Positions 24,878-32,774 of a stretch of 64,000 nucleotides of DNA are shown one piece after another. Each line of letters opens with the position of its first letter. Positions within the stretch are counted from its first letter, which is position 1. Source of the DNA: Terriglobia bacterium (GTDB lineage Bacteria; Acidobacteriota; Terriglobia; Bryobacterales; UBA6623); assembly GCA_009838515.1 (NCBI GenBank), contig VXRL01000002.1, forward strand, positions 147,248 to 211,247, written 5' to 3'. The position numbers and the translations under genes were made by a program. The notes under the pieces are model-generated. The model saw only the letters and a list, made by a program, of their open reading frames with translations. It was not told where the DNA came from and searched no databases.

Positions 24878-26383
24878 CTAGGCGTCGGGAATCCTGCCTT
24901 GGCTGCGCTTCGCCGCGCCTCGTCTGGCCCGGATGAGCGGCCAGAGCAGCGATAGCAACGTCGCGGTCAAGAAAACCAGCAAGATCGGGCGCGTCAGCAT
25001 GGCCGACCAATCGCCGCGGCTGAGGATGAGCGCTCGACGCAGGTTGGACTCCATCAGCGGGCCGAGGATCAGGCCGAGGACTAGCGGGCCGAGCGGAATC
25101 TGTGTCTTGCGGAACAGGAATCCCGCAATGCCTGCGACGTACATGGCCCACACGTCGGTTACGGCGTTGTTCAGCGCGTAGGCCCCCACTGTGCCGAACA
25201 CGATGATGCCGGCCCAAAGCCACGGTGCGGGAATGCTGAGCACCTTCGCCAAGGGCTTGGCTCCCAAGATGCCGATGACCATGATCAGCAGGGAGGCGAA
25301 GATCATCGGGAAGACGATCGAGAAGACGAATGCTTGATTGTTGGCGAAGAGCAGCGGGCCGGGCTGGATGCCGTGGATTAGCAGGGCGCCGATCAGGATG
25401 GCCGAAACGGCATCTCCGGGTATGCCCAGCGTGAGCATCGTGGTCATTCCTCCGCCAATGGCGGCGTTGCAAGCCGAGCAGCTCGCGGCTAGGCCGCTCA
25501 GGGAGCCCTTCCCAAAGCTGTCCCCATCGGAGGATGTACGGCGGGCCTGCTCCCACGCGATCACCGCGCCGATATCGCCACCGGCGGCCGGGATTGCCCC
25601 GACCATCGTGCCGACGGCCGCGCCGCTGAATGTCGCCCTCGCCATGCGCTTGGCGTCGGCGATTCTTGGCAGGACGCGGCCGATCGCGGCGGCAGCTGAT
25701 GCACGGGCAGCCTGCCGATCGGAGATCTGCACCAGCACCTCTCCCAGCCCAAAGAGCCCAATCATCACGGGCACGAACGAGATTCCGTCCAAGAACTCGG
25801 ACATCCCGAACGTGTAGCGCGGGTACGCGGTCATCGGGTCGAGCCCGACCAAGGCCAGGGCCAAGCCGAGGGTGCCGGACAGCACGCCCTTGAGCACGTG
25901 TCCGCCTGAGACGCCCGCCATCAGACTGACGCCGAGCAACGTCAGTCCGAAGTACTCGGCGGGGCCGAACCTGAGGGCGAAGCTGGCGATCGGGAAGGCG
26001 AGGAAGGCCAGAAAGGCGATGCTGGTGAGCTGGCCGGTGGTGGAAGCGAGTGCGTTGATTCCCAAGGCCAGCCCCGCTTGGCCCTTGCGGGTCAGCGCGT
26101 AGCCGTCCCACGAGGCCGCGATGGAAGCCGGCGTGCCGGGGACGTTGATCAGAATTGCGGGAATGCCGCCGGACGGAATGGTGCCGCAATAGATGCCGAG
26201 CAGCATCGCCAGTCCCTGCTCGGGCGAGACCCAGAACGTCAGCGGCGTCAACAGGGCCACGCCCATGGTGGCCGTCAAGCCGGGCAGGGCTCCGAAGACC
26301 GCTCCTAGGCATACCCCGATGGCTAGGAACCCCAGTACCTGCCACGCGAGGACGGCCGACAGGCCCGCCAGGATTTCGGCCAT
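24878..26383 (-). CDS. tctA: Tripartite tricarboxylate transporter, large permease TctA
   Basis: A 501-residue permease with about 12 hydrophobic segments and TctA family motifs: FGALPGLTATMGVALLTPLT, IYCGTIPSGGIPAILINVPG, AIPAAGGDIGAVIAWEQA and TLGIPGDAVSAILIGALL. It is the large membrane subunit of a secondary transporter that takes up organic acids with help from a periplasmic binding protein. It follows tctC and tctB on the same strand in a compact operon. The transported acid (citrate, other carboxylates, aromatic acids) cannot be told from the sequence. Confidence 0.95.
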   Translation of the reverse strand: MAEILAGLSAVLAWQVLGFLAIGVCLGAVFGALPGLTATMGVALLTPLTFWVSPEQGLAMLLGIYCGTIPSGGIPAILINVPGTPASIAASWDGYALTRKGQAGLALGINALASTTGQLTSIAFLAFLAFPIASFALRFGPAEYFGLTLLGVSLMAGVSGGHVLKGVLSGTLGLALALVGLDPMTAYPRYTFGMSEFLDGISFVPVMIGLFGLGEVLVQISDRQAARASAAAAIGRVLPRIADAKRMARATFSGAAVGTMVGAIPAAGGDIGAVIAWEQARRTSSDGDSFGKGSLSGLAASCSACNAAIGGGMTTMLTLGIPGDAVSAILIGALLIHGIQPGPLLFANNQAFVFSIVFPMIFASLLIMVIGILGAKPLAKVLSIPAPWLWAGIIVFGTVGAYALNNAVTDVWAMYVAGIAGFLFRKTQIPLGPLVLGLILGPLMESNLRRALILSRGDWSAMLTRPILLVFLTATLLSLLWPLIRARRGAAKRSQGRIPDA

Positions 26384-26438
26384 CAGTCCGGAATCCTCCA
26401 GCGGTCCGCGGATTTCAGACGTGCCGGCTCCATAGCGC

Positions 26439-26861
26439 TCACTCCAAGGTGACGTTCAGGCCTGCGTCGAATGCCAGATACACGAGTATCGACAGCGCGG
26501 AGGCGTAGCCCAAGGCCGGGATCCATCGCTGGCCTAGCAGGCTCAACATGATCGCCAAGAACACTGCCGTCCGGACGACGAACCAGCCGCTCCCCCACAG
26601 CAGCAGGTACGCCAGCAGCAAGGCGGCGGTCACGGCAACTTCACGCATGTTCGTGATGGAGAACGGCCCCTCGGAGCGGTGGCGCAGTCCCCGCACCAGG
26701 AGCGCGGCTGCGAGCAATGCCATCAAGGCGCCGATCGCCTGTGGAAAAAACCCTGCGCCGGGCAGCCCGCCCGTTCCGGCCGGGAACCCCGCCCCGCTGA
26801 CGATCAGGGCACAGCCAAGAGCCGCGAGCAGTGCGCCGCAGATCGTGTCGGCGTGCCGCAC
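26439..26861 (-). CDS. tctB: Tripartite tricarboxylate transporter, small subunit TctB
   Basis: A 140-residue protein with four hydrophobic helices and the TctB opening DTICGALLAALGCALIVSGA. Its start is GTG at 26861, directly abutting the tctC stop codon, so translation is coupled. It forms the small membrane subunit of the TctABC transporter. Confidence 0.88.
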   Translation of the reverse strand: MRHADTICGALLAALGCALIVSGAGFPAGTGGLPGAGFFPQAIGALMALLAAALLVRGLRHRSEGPFSITNMREVAVTAALLLAYLLLWGSGWFVVRTAVFLAIMLSLLGQRWIPALGYASALSILVYLAFDAGLNVTLE

Positions 26862-27827
26862 TTACGGGATCTCCAAGCGGACGAGCTGGGGGATCCGGCT
26901 CTCGAAGAAACGCTGCTGTTCCAATGCGAATGCCGCGAAGTCTTCCTTGCCCAAATAGTGGGCCTCCATTCCAAGCTCCCTGCAGAAGTCGGCCCACTCC
27001 GCGGTTCCGAAGGCGGCCTCGAAGGCATCGGCTAGCATGGCGACGCGCTCCGCAGGCATCCCCGCCGGGCCGTAGAATCCGCTCCATGCGGGCGCGCCGA
27101 TCGGGTAACCGAGTTCATGGGTCGTGGGCACCTCGGCCATGACACCGGCACGTCCAGCGTCGAAAACGGCCAAGGCTCGCAGGCTCCCGGCTCGGACGTG
27201 CGAAATCACCTCGCCGACTGCGGCGACCGCCGCATCGGAATGCCGGCCGATCACGGACACAAGAGCTGGAGCGGAGCCTCCGTAGGGAAGGTGTGTGAAG
27301 CGCGCGCCAGTGCCTTGCTCAAGCAGCAGGATATTGAAGTGCCAGATTGAGCCAATTCCCGAGTTCGCCATGACGATGTTGCCTGCTTCAGCCTTGGCGG
27401 CCGCGATGAAGTCTTCGAAGCTCTGCCACGGAGAGTCGGGATGGACGACGAGGGCCGGGGCGGTCTTGGAGACTAGACAAATCAGCGATACGTCCGAGGG
27501 TCCGATGTCGGCGTAGCCCAACGAGCGGACGATGGCGATCTCGACGGGAGCGTGTCCGATGGTGTAACCGTCCGAGGGCCGGCGGGCCACGAACGAGAAA
27601 GCCAAGGCACCGCTGGCGCCGGGCTTGTACTCGCAAACGATGGGGACGTTAAGGTGGCCTTCCGCCAGAGACGCCATCACCCGGGAGACCATGTCGGAAG
27701 CGCCGCCGGGCGACGCTTGAACGATGAGCTTGATCTCCTTGGACGGATACGACTCTTCGTGGCCCGAGCAGCCAACCGCGAGCAGGCAGCCAGCGAGAAT
27801 CCAGCGGAGCGGGGGAGGCGTCGCCAA
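26862..27827 (-). CDS. tctC: Tripartite tricarboxylate transporter, substrate-binding TctC (Bug family)
   Basis: A 321-residue Bug-family solute-binding protein. The N-terminus has a lipobox (LLAVGC, Cys20), so it is a lipoprotein rather than a free periplasmic protein. Family features are PSKEIKLIVQASPGGASDMVSRV, KPGASGALAFSFVARRPSDGYTIGH and the PYGGSAPALVSVIGRHSDAAV core. The start appears to be TTG at 27827. It captures an organic acid for delivery to TctAB, encoded immediately downstream. Confidence 0.92.
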   Translation of the reverse strand: MATPPPLRWILAGCLLAVGCSGHEESYPSKEIKLIVQASPGGASDMVSRVMASLAEGHLNVPIVCEYKPGASGALAFSFVARRPSDGYTIGHAPVEIAIVRSLGYADIGPSDVSLICLVSKTAPALVVHPDSPWQSFEDFIAAAKAEAGNIVMANSGIGSIWHFNILLLEQGTGARFTHLPYGGSAPALVSVIGRHSDAAVAAVGEVISHVRAGSLRALAVFDAGRAGVMAEVPTTHELGYPIGAPAWSGFYGPAGMPAERVAMLADAFEAAFGTAEWADFCRELGMEAHYLGKEDFAAFALEQQRFFESRIPQLVRLEIP

Positions 27828-28436
27828 GACGGACGATTATAGCCGACGACGGCCGGTCGATTATACGTGAGTGAAGGCAGGACCAAGGATCGAGCAAAGC
27901 ATGCAAACGCAACACGTACCGGGCTGTGCATCATCTCCGACCGATGGGCGTGTTGCGGCTGAGAGAGCCCAGAGCGAGAGGGACGTGTGCTCCGGTCCAA
28001 GCCCCCCACCGATCTAGTTGTAGGCCTTTCCGACGTGGAACCGGAGTCGCTTTTCGGAAGCGATCTAGAGGAGTAGGCTCCATTGGTGATCAGGTTGCAT
28101 AAAATATACGCTTTTTATTTTCTAACGTAAAGATGATAGTCTCTACATATTCTATAATTAGATTCATATGACACAACTACTAAACCACTACTCTCGATCT
28201 GCCATACCCAAGCACACTGGCTCGCTGCACTCGTGCATTAGCTTAGGTCGATACTTGGCAGGCGTTCTTGTCGACTACAGAGGCGGACGCTTGTCAGGGG
28301 CGACCAGACGTGGCCAAGGATCGAGTCATCCCAAACCACGGTGCTGTGGAGATCTCGCGCCGAGTTCCAACGTCAAGGCACCACAGACTGTGTGGATCCG
28401 TGCCATAATGTCAATAATCGACCCAGAGGTGGATCA
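27828..28436. promoter_or_regulatory. AT-rich boundary and upstream region of the restriction island
   Basis: A 609-base stretch with no convincing gene. Positions 28080-28170 are strikingly AT-rich compared with the flanks and contain TATAAT at 28153-28158 between CATAT and ATATG arms. A small open frame at 28168-28473 overlaps the methyltransferase start and looks spurious. The stretch marks the left edge of a compositionally different island. Confidence 0.5.
28381..28395. promoter_or_regulatory. Palindrome, possible methyltransferase operator
   Basis: CCACAGACTGTGTGG is a 15-base inverted repeat symmetrical at 12 of 14 paired positions, 41 bases before the methyltransferase start and just upstream of CATAAT (28404-28409), a possible -10 box. 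M.SsoII- and M.EcoRII-type enzymes are known to repress their own promoters with an N-terminal helix-turn-helix; this enzyme has one. Confidence 0.4.
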
Positions 28437-29765
28437 ATGGAGTGTTCTGATCCCAAGGAGTTTTCCAAGCTGATGACACGCGCCGGATTGGGTCTCGACG
28501 ACGCGGCAATACAACTAGGTGTGAGCACTAGGACTGTGCGGCGCTACATGAACGGGCAGGTGAAGCGTGTGGACCCGCTCAAGATCGAGAAGCTACGTGA
28601 AATCGCCGACGTGCGAAGTTTTGCGAGCCCGTCCAGTAGTTTTCGGTTCATCGACCTCTTTGCTGGAATTGGCGGGATGCGCCTCCCGTTTGAAGCGATC
28701 GGTGGCCGCTGCGTGTTCACCTCCGAGTGGAATCGATTCAGCCGCGAGACCTATTCTGCGAACTTCCCAGAGCCTCCCGAGAGCGACCATCACTTCGTGG
28801 GCGACATCCGGCCATTCGCAGAGGACCCGAAGCGCGTGCCAGATCACGACGTGCTATTGGCAGGGTTTCCTTGCCAGCCATTCTCCATTGCTGGGGTTTC
28901 CAAGAAGAATGCACTTGGGCGACCGCATGGCTTCCTGTGCACAGCGCAGGGAACCCTCTTTCACGACATAGCGAAGATCATTGAGTTCCATCGTCCGCTA
29001 GCGTTCCTGTTGGAGAACGTCAAGAACCTAGAGCGCCACGACCGAGGGCACACGTTCGCAACGATCATGGGGGTTCTTCGGCGGGAGTTGGGCTACAACG
29101 TAAGCACCGCGGTTATTGATTCGTCTCCGTGGGTTCCTCAAAAGCGAGAGCGGATCTTCATTGTCGGATTTCGGGAGCACGCGAACTTTGACTTCGGAAA
29201 ACTCCCCTTGCCAAGCGGGCCAGCTCCAACTCTTCGATCCATCCTCGAATCAGAAGTGGATCCGAAGTACACGCTCTCAGAGCATCTTTGGAACTATCTT
29301 CAGGGATACAAGGAGAAGCACCGACAGGCTGGTAACGGGTTCGGTTACTCACTCTTCAGCCTCGATGACGTAGCACGCACGCTATCCGCCCGCTACCACA
29401 AGGACGGATCCGAGATCTTGATAGATCAAGACGGGCGGCGACCCCGCCGGTTGACACCTCGCGAGTGTGCAAGGCTGATGGGCTTTGATGAGCCTCGTGG
29501 GACCGCGTTCAAGATTCCGGTATCCGACACCCAAGCCTACCGTCAGTTCGGAAACGCGGTAGTCGTGCCCGTCGTCCACGCTGTGGCGCAGATCATGAAG
29601 CCATGCATTGCCGAGCTGCTCAGAATGCGTGGCCGCGAGGTTCCGCCTTCCATGCGCCAAGAGGACTTGTTCTACCCAGAATGGGCCTCAGCTCGATTGC
29701 AGCGTCCCCTGATCCCGCAGGATCGGTCGGAAGAATCTCGGTTCGCACAGTCGCGGCAGCACTGA
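28437..29765 (+). CDS. DNA cytosine-5 methyltransferase, Dcm/EcoRII type, with N-terminal HTH
   Basis: A 443-residue C5-cytosine methyltransferase. Motif I is FIDLFAGIGGMR, motif IV is GFPCQPFS with catalytic Cys146, motif VI is LLENVKNL, motif VIII is QKRERIFIVGF and motif X is RQFGNAVVVPVV. The target-recognition region reads KHRQAGNGFGYS, RTLSARYHKDGSEILID and RPRRLTPRECARLMGFDEP, closely like E. coli Dcm and M.EcoRII, so CCWGG (or CCNGG) is the expected target. Residues 8-42 form an XRE-like helix-turn-helix (AAIQLGVSTRTVRRYMNG), probably for autoregulation. GAGGTGG precedes the ATG. It protects host DNA from the nuclease encoded next. Confidence 0.93.
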   Translation: MECSDPKEFSKLMTRAGLGLDDAAIQLGVSTRTVRRYMNGQVKRVDPLKIEKLREIADVRSFASPSSSFRFIDLFAGIGGMRLPFEAIGGRCVFTSEWNRFSRETYSANFPEPPESDHHFVGDIRPFAEDPKRVPDHDVLLAGFPCQPFSIAGVSKKNALGRPHGFLCTAQGTLFHDIAKIIEFHRPLAFLLENVKNLERHDRGHTFATIMGVLRRELGYNVSTAVIDSSPWVPQKRERIFIVGFREHANFDFGKLPLPSGPAPTLRSILESEVDPKYTLSEHLWNYLQGYKEKHRQAGNGFGYSLFSLDDVARTLSARYHKDGSEILIDQDGRRPRRLTPRECARLMGFDEPRGTAFKIPVSDTQAYRQFGNAVVVPVVHAVAQIMKPCIAELLRMRGREVPPSMRQEDLFYPEWASARLQRPLIPQDRSEESRFAQSRQH

Positions 29766-29921
29766 TCGTGAGGAGAGGGTTGAACCGAGCGAGCGGCGAA
29801 TCAATCTGGTCCAAGAGTCTAAGGGTCCAGCGTCTGTAGACAGTGCCCGACTACCGTTAGCGTGGCACGTAGCGACTTCAAGCTTATGAAATTGGCAAAG
29901 TACCCGATGGAGTGAAAGACG

Positions 29922-31169
29922 ATGACGCGCGGGCACTTACGAGATTACTTTGCAGGCGTTGGAGTGAAGCGCCTTCGCGCCGTGGACGCTGAACCGAAGA
30001 GTTCGAATCAGCATGAGATCGGCACCACAAGTCAGATGCGCCGCCAGTTCCTACACACTGACGGCAAGGAACGGTTCAAGACGATCTTTGTCTGGCTCGG
30101 CGACGATCAGAACTTTGTCATCGATGAAGGATGTTCTACCCATTACGACACACGCAGCAACCAACCTCACAGGACTCCTGAATGGCGGCTTTACTATCAG
30201 GCCAATCGAGTAACCGAGTTGATGCGGCAAGGAGACACCCTGTTTCTGGCCATGACCCCGGGCCGGACCCTGTACTTCATCGTCACGCCAGACGGATCTA
30301 CGAGCCAACGACAGGTCTCATGGTTGTTCGGCTTTTCGGCCAGCGACTCACAACCAACCGGAACTCTGTTTGTCTCGCGCGAGGTAAAGACAGACGAACC
30401 GGGCCTGAACTTCGCCGCCCGGATGATCCTCGAGCAACTGGGGATCGAGTTCAAGGATCCTATCGCCAGATCGATCGACACAATCATCGATCCATTGGGA
30501 GAGACTTTTCCGAAGACTGCCGAACTCTCCAAGCTCGCCCGGGAGAGCTTGGGTGAAGTACGTGCTGAAGAGGACCCCGACACCGCACTGGTCGAATGGC
30601 TAGACCGGGAGGAAGCAGTATTTCGACGGTTCGAGCGCCGCATCGTGTCGAAGCGGCTCCAAATCGATCAAGGGTTTCTCCTAGGAGACGGAGAGGCCGA
30701 TGTTGATGGATTCATCAGTTTCTCACTGAGCATCCAGAATCGCCGAAAGTCGCGCATGGGGTATGCGCTAGAGAATCACTTGGAAGCCGTGTTTCTAGCG
30801 CATCACGTTTCGTATGTACGTGGGTTCTCGACAGAGAACAAGCATCGTCCAGACTTCTTGTTTCCAAGCGGAGAAGCCTATCGAGCTGCTCCCGAATCCG
30901 GGGCTCCGCACCTGACCATGCTTGGTGCGAAGTCAAGCTGCAAAGAGCGATGGCGGCAAGTGCTGGCCGAAGCATCCAAGATCCAGACGAAACACTTGCT
31001 AACGCTCGAGGGGGGGATCTCGGAGCCACAGACCCAGCAGATGAGGGAATCGGACTTGCAGCTAGTTGTGCCTCGACCGATCCAGGACACTTACACTGCG
31101 GATCAGCGCAGGTGGCTGTGGACCCTTTCAGACTTCATTCGGGAGGTCAAGAGACGCGCGAGATTGTAG
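29922..31169 (+). CDS. EcoRII-type type II restriction endonuclease
   Basis: A 415-residue nuclease, close to EcoRII in length. The N-terminal domain carries GVGVKRLRAVDAEPKSSNQHE, as in the EcoRII DNA-binding effector domain. The C-terminal catalytic domain has GYALENHLEAVF, HRPDFLFPSGEAY and LTMLGAKSSCKERWRQVLAEA, giving Asp311, Lys337, Lys341 and Arg343 in the D ... K-x3-K-x-R pattern of the EcoRII active site. The two-domain layout suggests a type IIE enzyme needing a second site for activation. It follows the methyltransferase after 156 bases on the same strand and converges on the GHKL operon. Predicted to cut unmethylated CCWGG-like sites. Confidence 0.9.
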   Translation: MTRGHLRDYFAGVGVKRLRAVDAEPKSSNQHEIGTTSQMRRQFLHTDGKERFKTIFVWLGDDQNFVIDEGCSTHYDTRSNQPHRTPEWRLYYQANRVTELMRQGDTLFLAMTPGRTLYFIVTPDGSTSQRQVSWLFGFSASDSQPTGTLFVSREVKTDEPGLNFAARMILEQLGIEFKDPIARSIDTIIDPLGETFPKTAELSKLARESLGEVRAEEDPDTALVEWLDREEAVFRRFERRIVSKRLQIDQGFLLGDGEADVDGFISFSLSIQNRRKSRMGYALENHLEAVFLAHHVSYVRGFSTENKHRPDFLFPSGEAYRAAPESGAPHLTMLGAKSSCKERWRQVLAEASKIQTKHLLTLEGGISEPQTQQMRESDLQLVVPRPIQDTYTADQRRWLWTLSDFIREVKRRARL

Positions 31170-31299
31170 GGTTGGTGGCAGTGTCGAGTATGCAGACAGC
31201 ATCGGCTGTTGCGGCGACGTTGGAATGAGCAGCGTGTAAGTGTCGCACGCCATTAGTACATCGGAGACCAATCGGGTCAAGCTGGGATGACTCAGGCTC

Positions 31300-32007
31300 C
31301 TATTGTGCCTTGAACTTATCAAATTCACTCGGCAACATTTCCATGAGAGTGGCATTATCCAATGAAGCTAGGTCCCAAGTAACGTCAAATTGCTGTCGCA
31401 CATGGGCGAGTCGCCTCGGCGAGCCCGGGCCCTTCCCACCCGCACCGCGCTTCAGCTTGCGATTGTTGCTGTCAAAATATAGAGATCGCGCGAGCCTCTG
31501 AAAGTTCCTGTCAAACATATCCTGTTGACTGGTAAGCTGTTCTCGGATCTCAGGCAGGACCGAAGGCCTTCCACAGAGCAGATGATCAGCGTCTTCGCCA
31601 AATTCTGCCAACAGCTGTACTGGCATTCGAATCAAGTGCCTCTGCCCCTTCCGCCAATCGTTCGGATCACTGGCAAGCCATCGATGAACTTCACCAGTAT
31701 CCCAACGGCCGGATTCGTCGCGAGAAAAAAGTTGATCTCGAAAGACAAACGTAAGCCAACACCACAAGCCGGTTCGACTTAGCAAATCTTGGACACTTAC
31801 GGATGACAGGGAATCAAGAACTGCCTGGGCCAGTTCTTTAGCTGTCGCGCACTCCTCAACTGCCAATTCGGTAGTACCCTCGATTGGTGATGCGATGGAT
31901 ATATCGGTAAGATCTATATCTTCGTCAGCAGCGCTACCCCCAAACACTTTCTCAAATATCGGAATGCCTTGGGACGTAAACTCGAAGCTTGAATTGAAGT
32001 GTGACAT
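31300..32007 (-). CDS. DUF6339-like protein of the GHKL operon
   Basis: A 235-residue protein of unknown function. The patterns TGLWCWLTFVFRDQLF, RKLKRGAGGKGPGSPRRLAH and LMEMLPSEFDKF resemble the DUF6339 family as I recall it, which tends to occur in restriction or defence operons; the family call needs a profile search. No signal peptide or membrane segment is visible. It is the third gene of a minus-strand operon led by a GHKL ATPase, 11 bases after the second gene, and converges on the restriction endonuclease gene. Codon and base usage are AT-richer than in the flanking genes, pointing to transfer. Confidence 0.65.
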   Translation of the reverse strand: MSHFNSSFEFTSQGIPIFEKVFGGSAADEDIDLTDISIASPIEGTTELAVEECATAKELAQAVLDSLSSVSVQDLLSRTGLWCWLTFVFRDQLFSRDESGRWDTGEVHRWLASDPNDWRKGQRHLIRMPVQLLAEFGEDADHLLCGRPSVLPEIREQLTSQQDMFDRNFQRLARSLYFDSNNRKLKRGAGGKGPGSPRRLAHVRQQFDVTWDLASLDNATLMEMLPSEFDKFKAQ

Positions 32008-32018
32008 CCGAGCGACCT

Positions 32019-32774
32019 CTAATCCTCCCGAAGCGATGTGACCAAATTCCTATGGATCTTGTGATTCTGAGCAAACCTCACGACAACTTTCTCGATCCAT
32101 CTTATACGCTCCTCTCTATCCTCGTTAACTGGCGGGTCGTCATGAATACCAATTTGATGAACCCAATTCCGCCAATCCACCATCCATTCTGGAGGATCGG
32201 TCGATTGCAGAATCGCTTCCAAGATATTTCTGATCACAACAGGCAAAACCAAACTAGTGAATACTGGGTCACCCTTCGCCCAAGCCTTAGCGTTGGGAAT
32301 AGATTCATCAACGTAAATTGTGGGGTAGTCATTTTCACGAAGTTCAAGCCTCCACGATAGCGGATCCTCGTGCCCCACCGCAAAATAGAGAATCCCGGTA
32401 TTCTGAGATTGCGAGTGATCTTTGGAGTCAGAATCGAGTGTCCAGTTCGGAGTACTACCAAGCAATAAGCCTTTCTCAGAGCCTTCACTCTGAACCACAC
32501 GCAACTGACACGAAGGGCGAGAAAACCTCGAGTCCAATGCTCTCTCTACTCCATTCGATGCGAGTAAGTCATCTAGGATGCCAAGATTGACGGATTCGAA
32601 TCCCTTGTTCTCGAAGAATCTGAGCTTCAGAGTCGAACTTCGATGAATCCCGTTGAAGTTAAACGATTGACGGATCGAAAACATGACCTTTTGGGGCTGT
32701 CCTTCAATGAGCCTCACATCAACTGACCGCACAGGAATGTTCTTGCGACCAGTCAACCTAACTGCCGTTCGCAT
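32019..32774 (-). CDS. Unknown protein, second gene of the GHKL operon
   Basis: A 251-residue soluble protein that I do not recognise. It starts inside the end of the GHKL ATPase gene (16-base overlap), so the two are translationally coupled and probably act together. No catalytic motif stands out. The middle part (TGILYFAVGHEDPLSWRLEL, PTIYVDESIPNAKAW) and the charged C-terminus (VNEDREERIRWIEKVVVRF) suggest an alpha/beta protein. In comparable operons this position can hold a nuclease or an adaptor, but no PD-(D/E)xK pattern can be assigned with confidence. AT-richer than the flanking chromosome. Confidence 0.7.
   Translation of the reverse strand: MRTAVRLTGRKNIPVRSVDVRLIEGQPQKVMFSIRQSFNFNGIHRSSTLKLRFFENKGFESVNLGILDDLLASNGVERALDSRFSRPSCQLRVVQSEGSEKGLLLGSTPNWTLDSDSKDHSQSQNTGILYFAVGHEDPLSWRLELRENDYPTIYVDESIPNAKAWAKGDPVFTSLVLPVVIRNILEAILQSTDPPEWMVDWRNWVHQIGIHDDPPVNEDREERIRWIEKVVVRFAQNHKIHRNLVTSLRED

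Noticed and set aside
24831..26345. 504-codon minus-strand frame over tctA
   Set aside because: It is the shifted frame of tctA on the same strand; its Arg/Gly-rich translation matches nothing while tctA is clearly real.
28168..28473. 101-codon open frame before the methyltransferase
   Set aside because: No ribosome-binding site, no family resemblance, and it overlaps the well-supported methyltransferase start.
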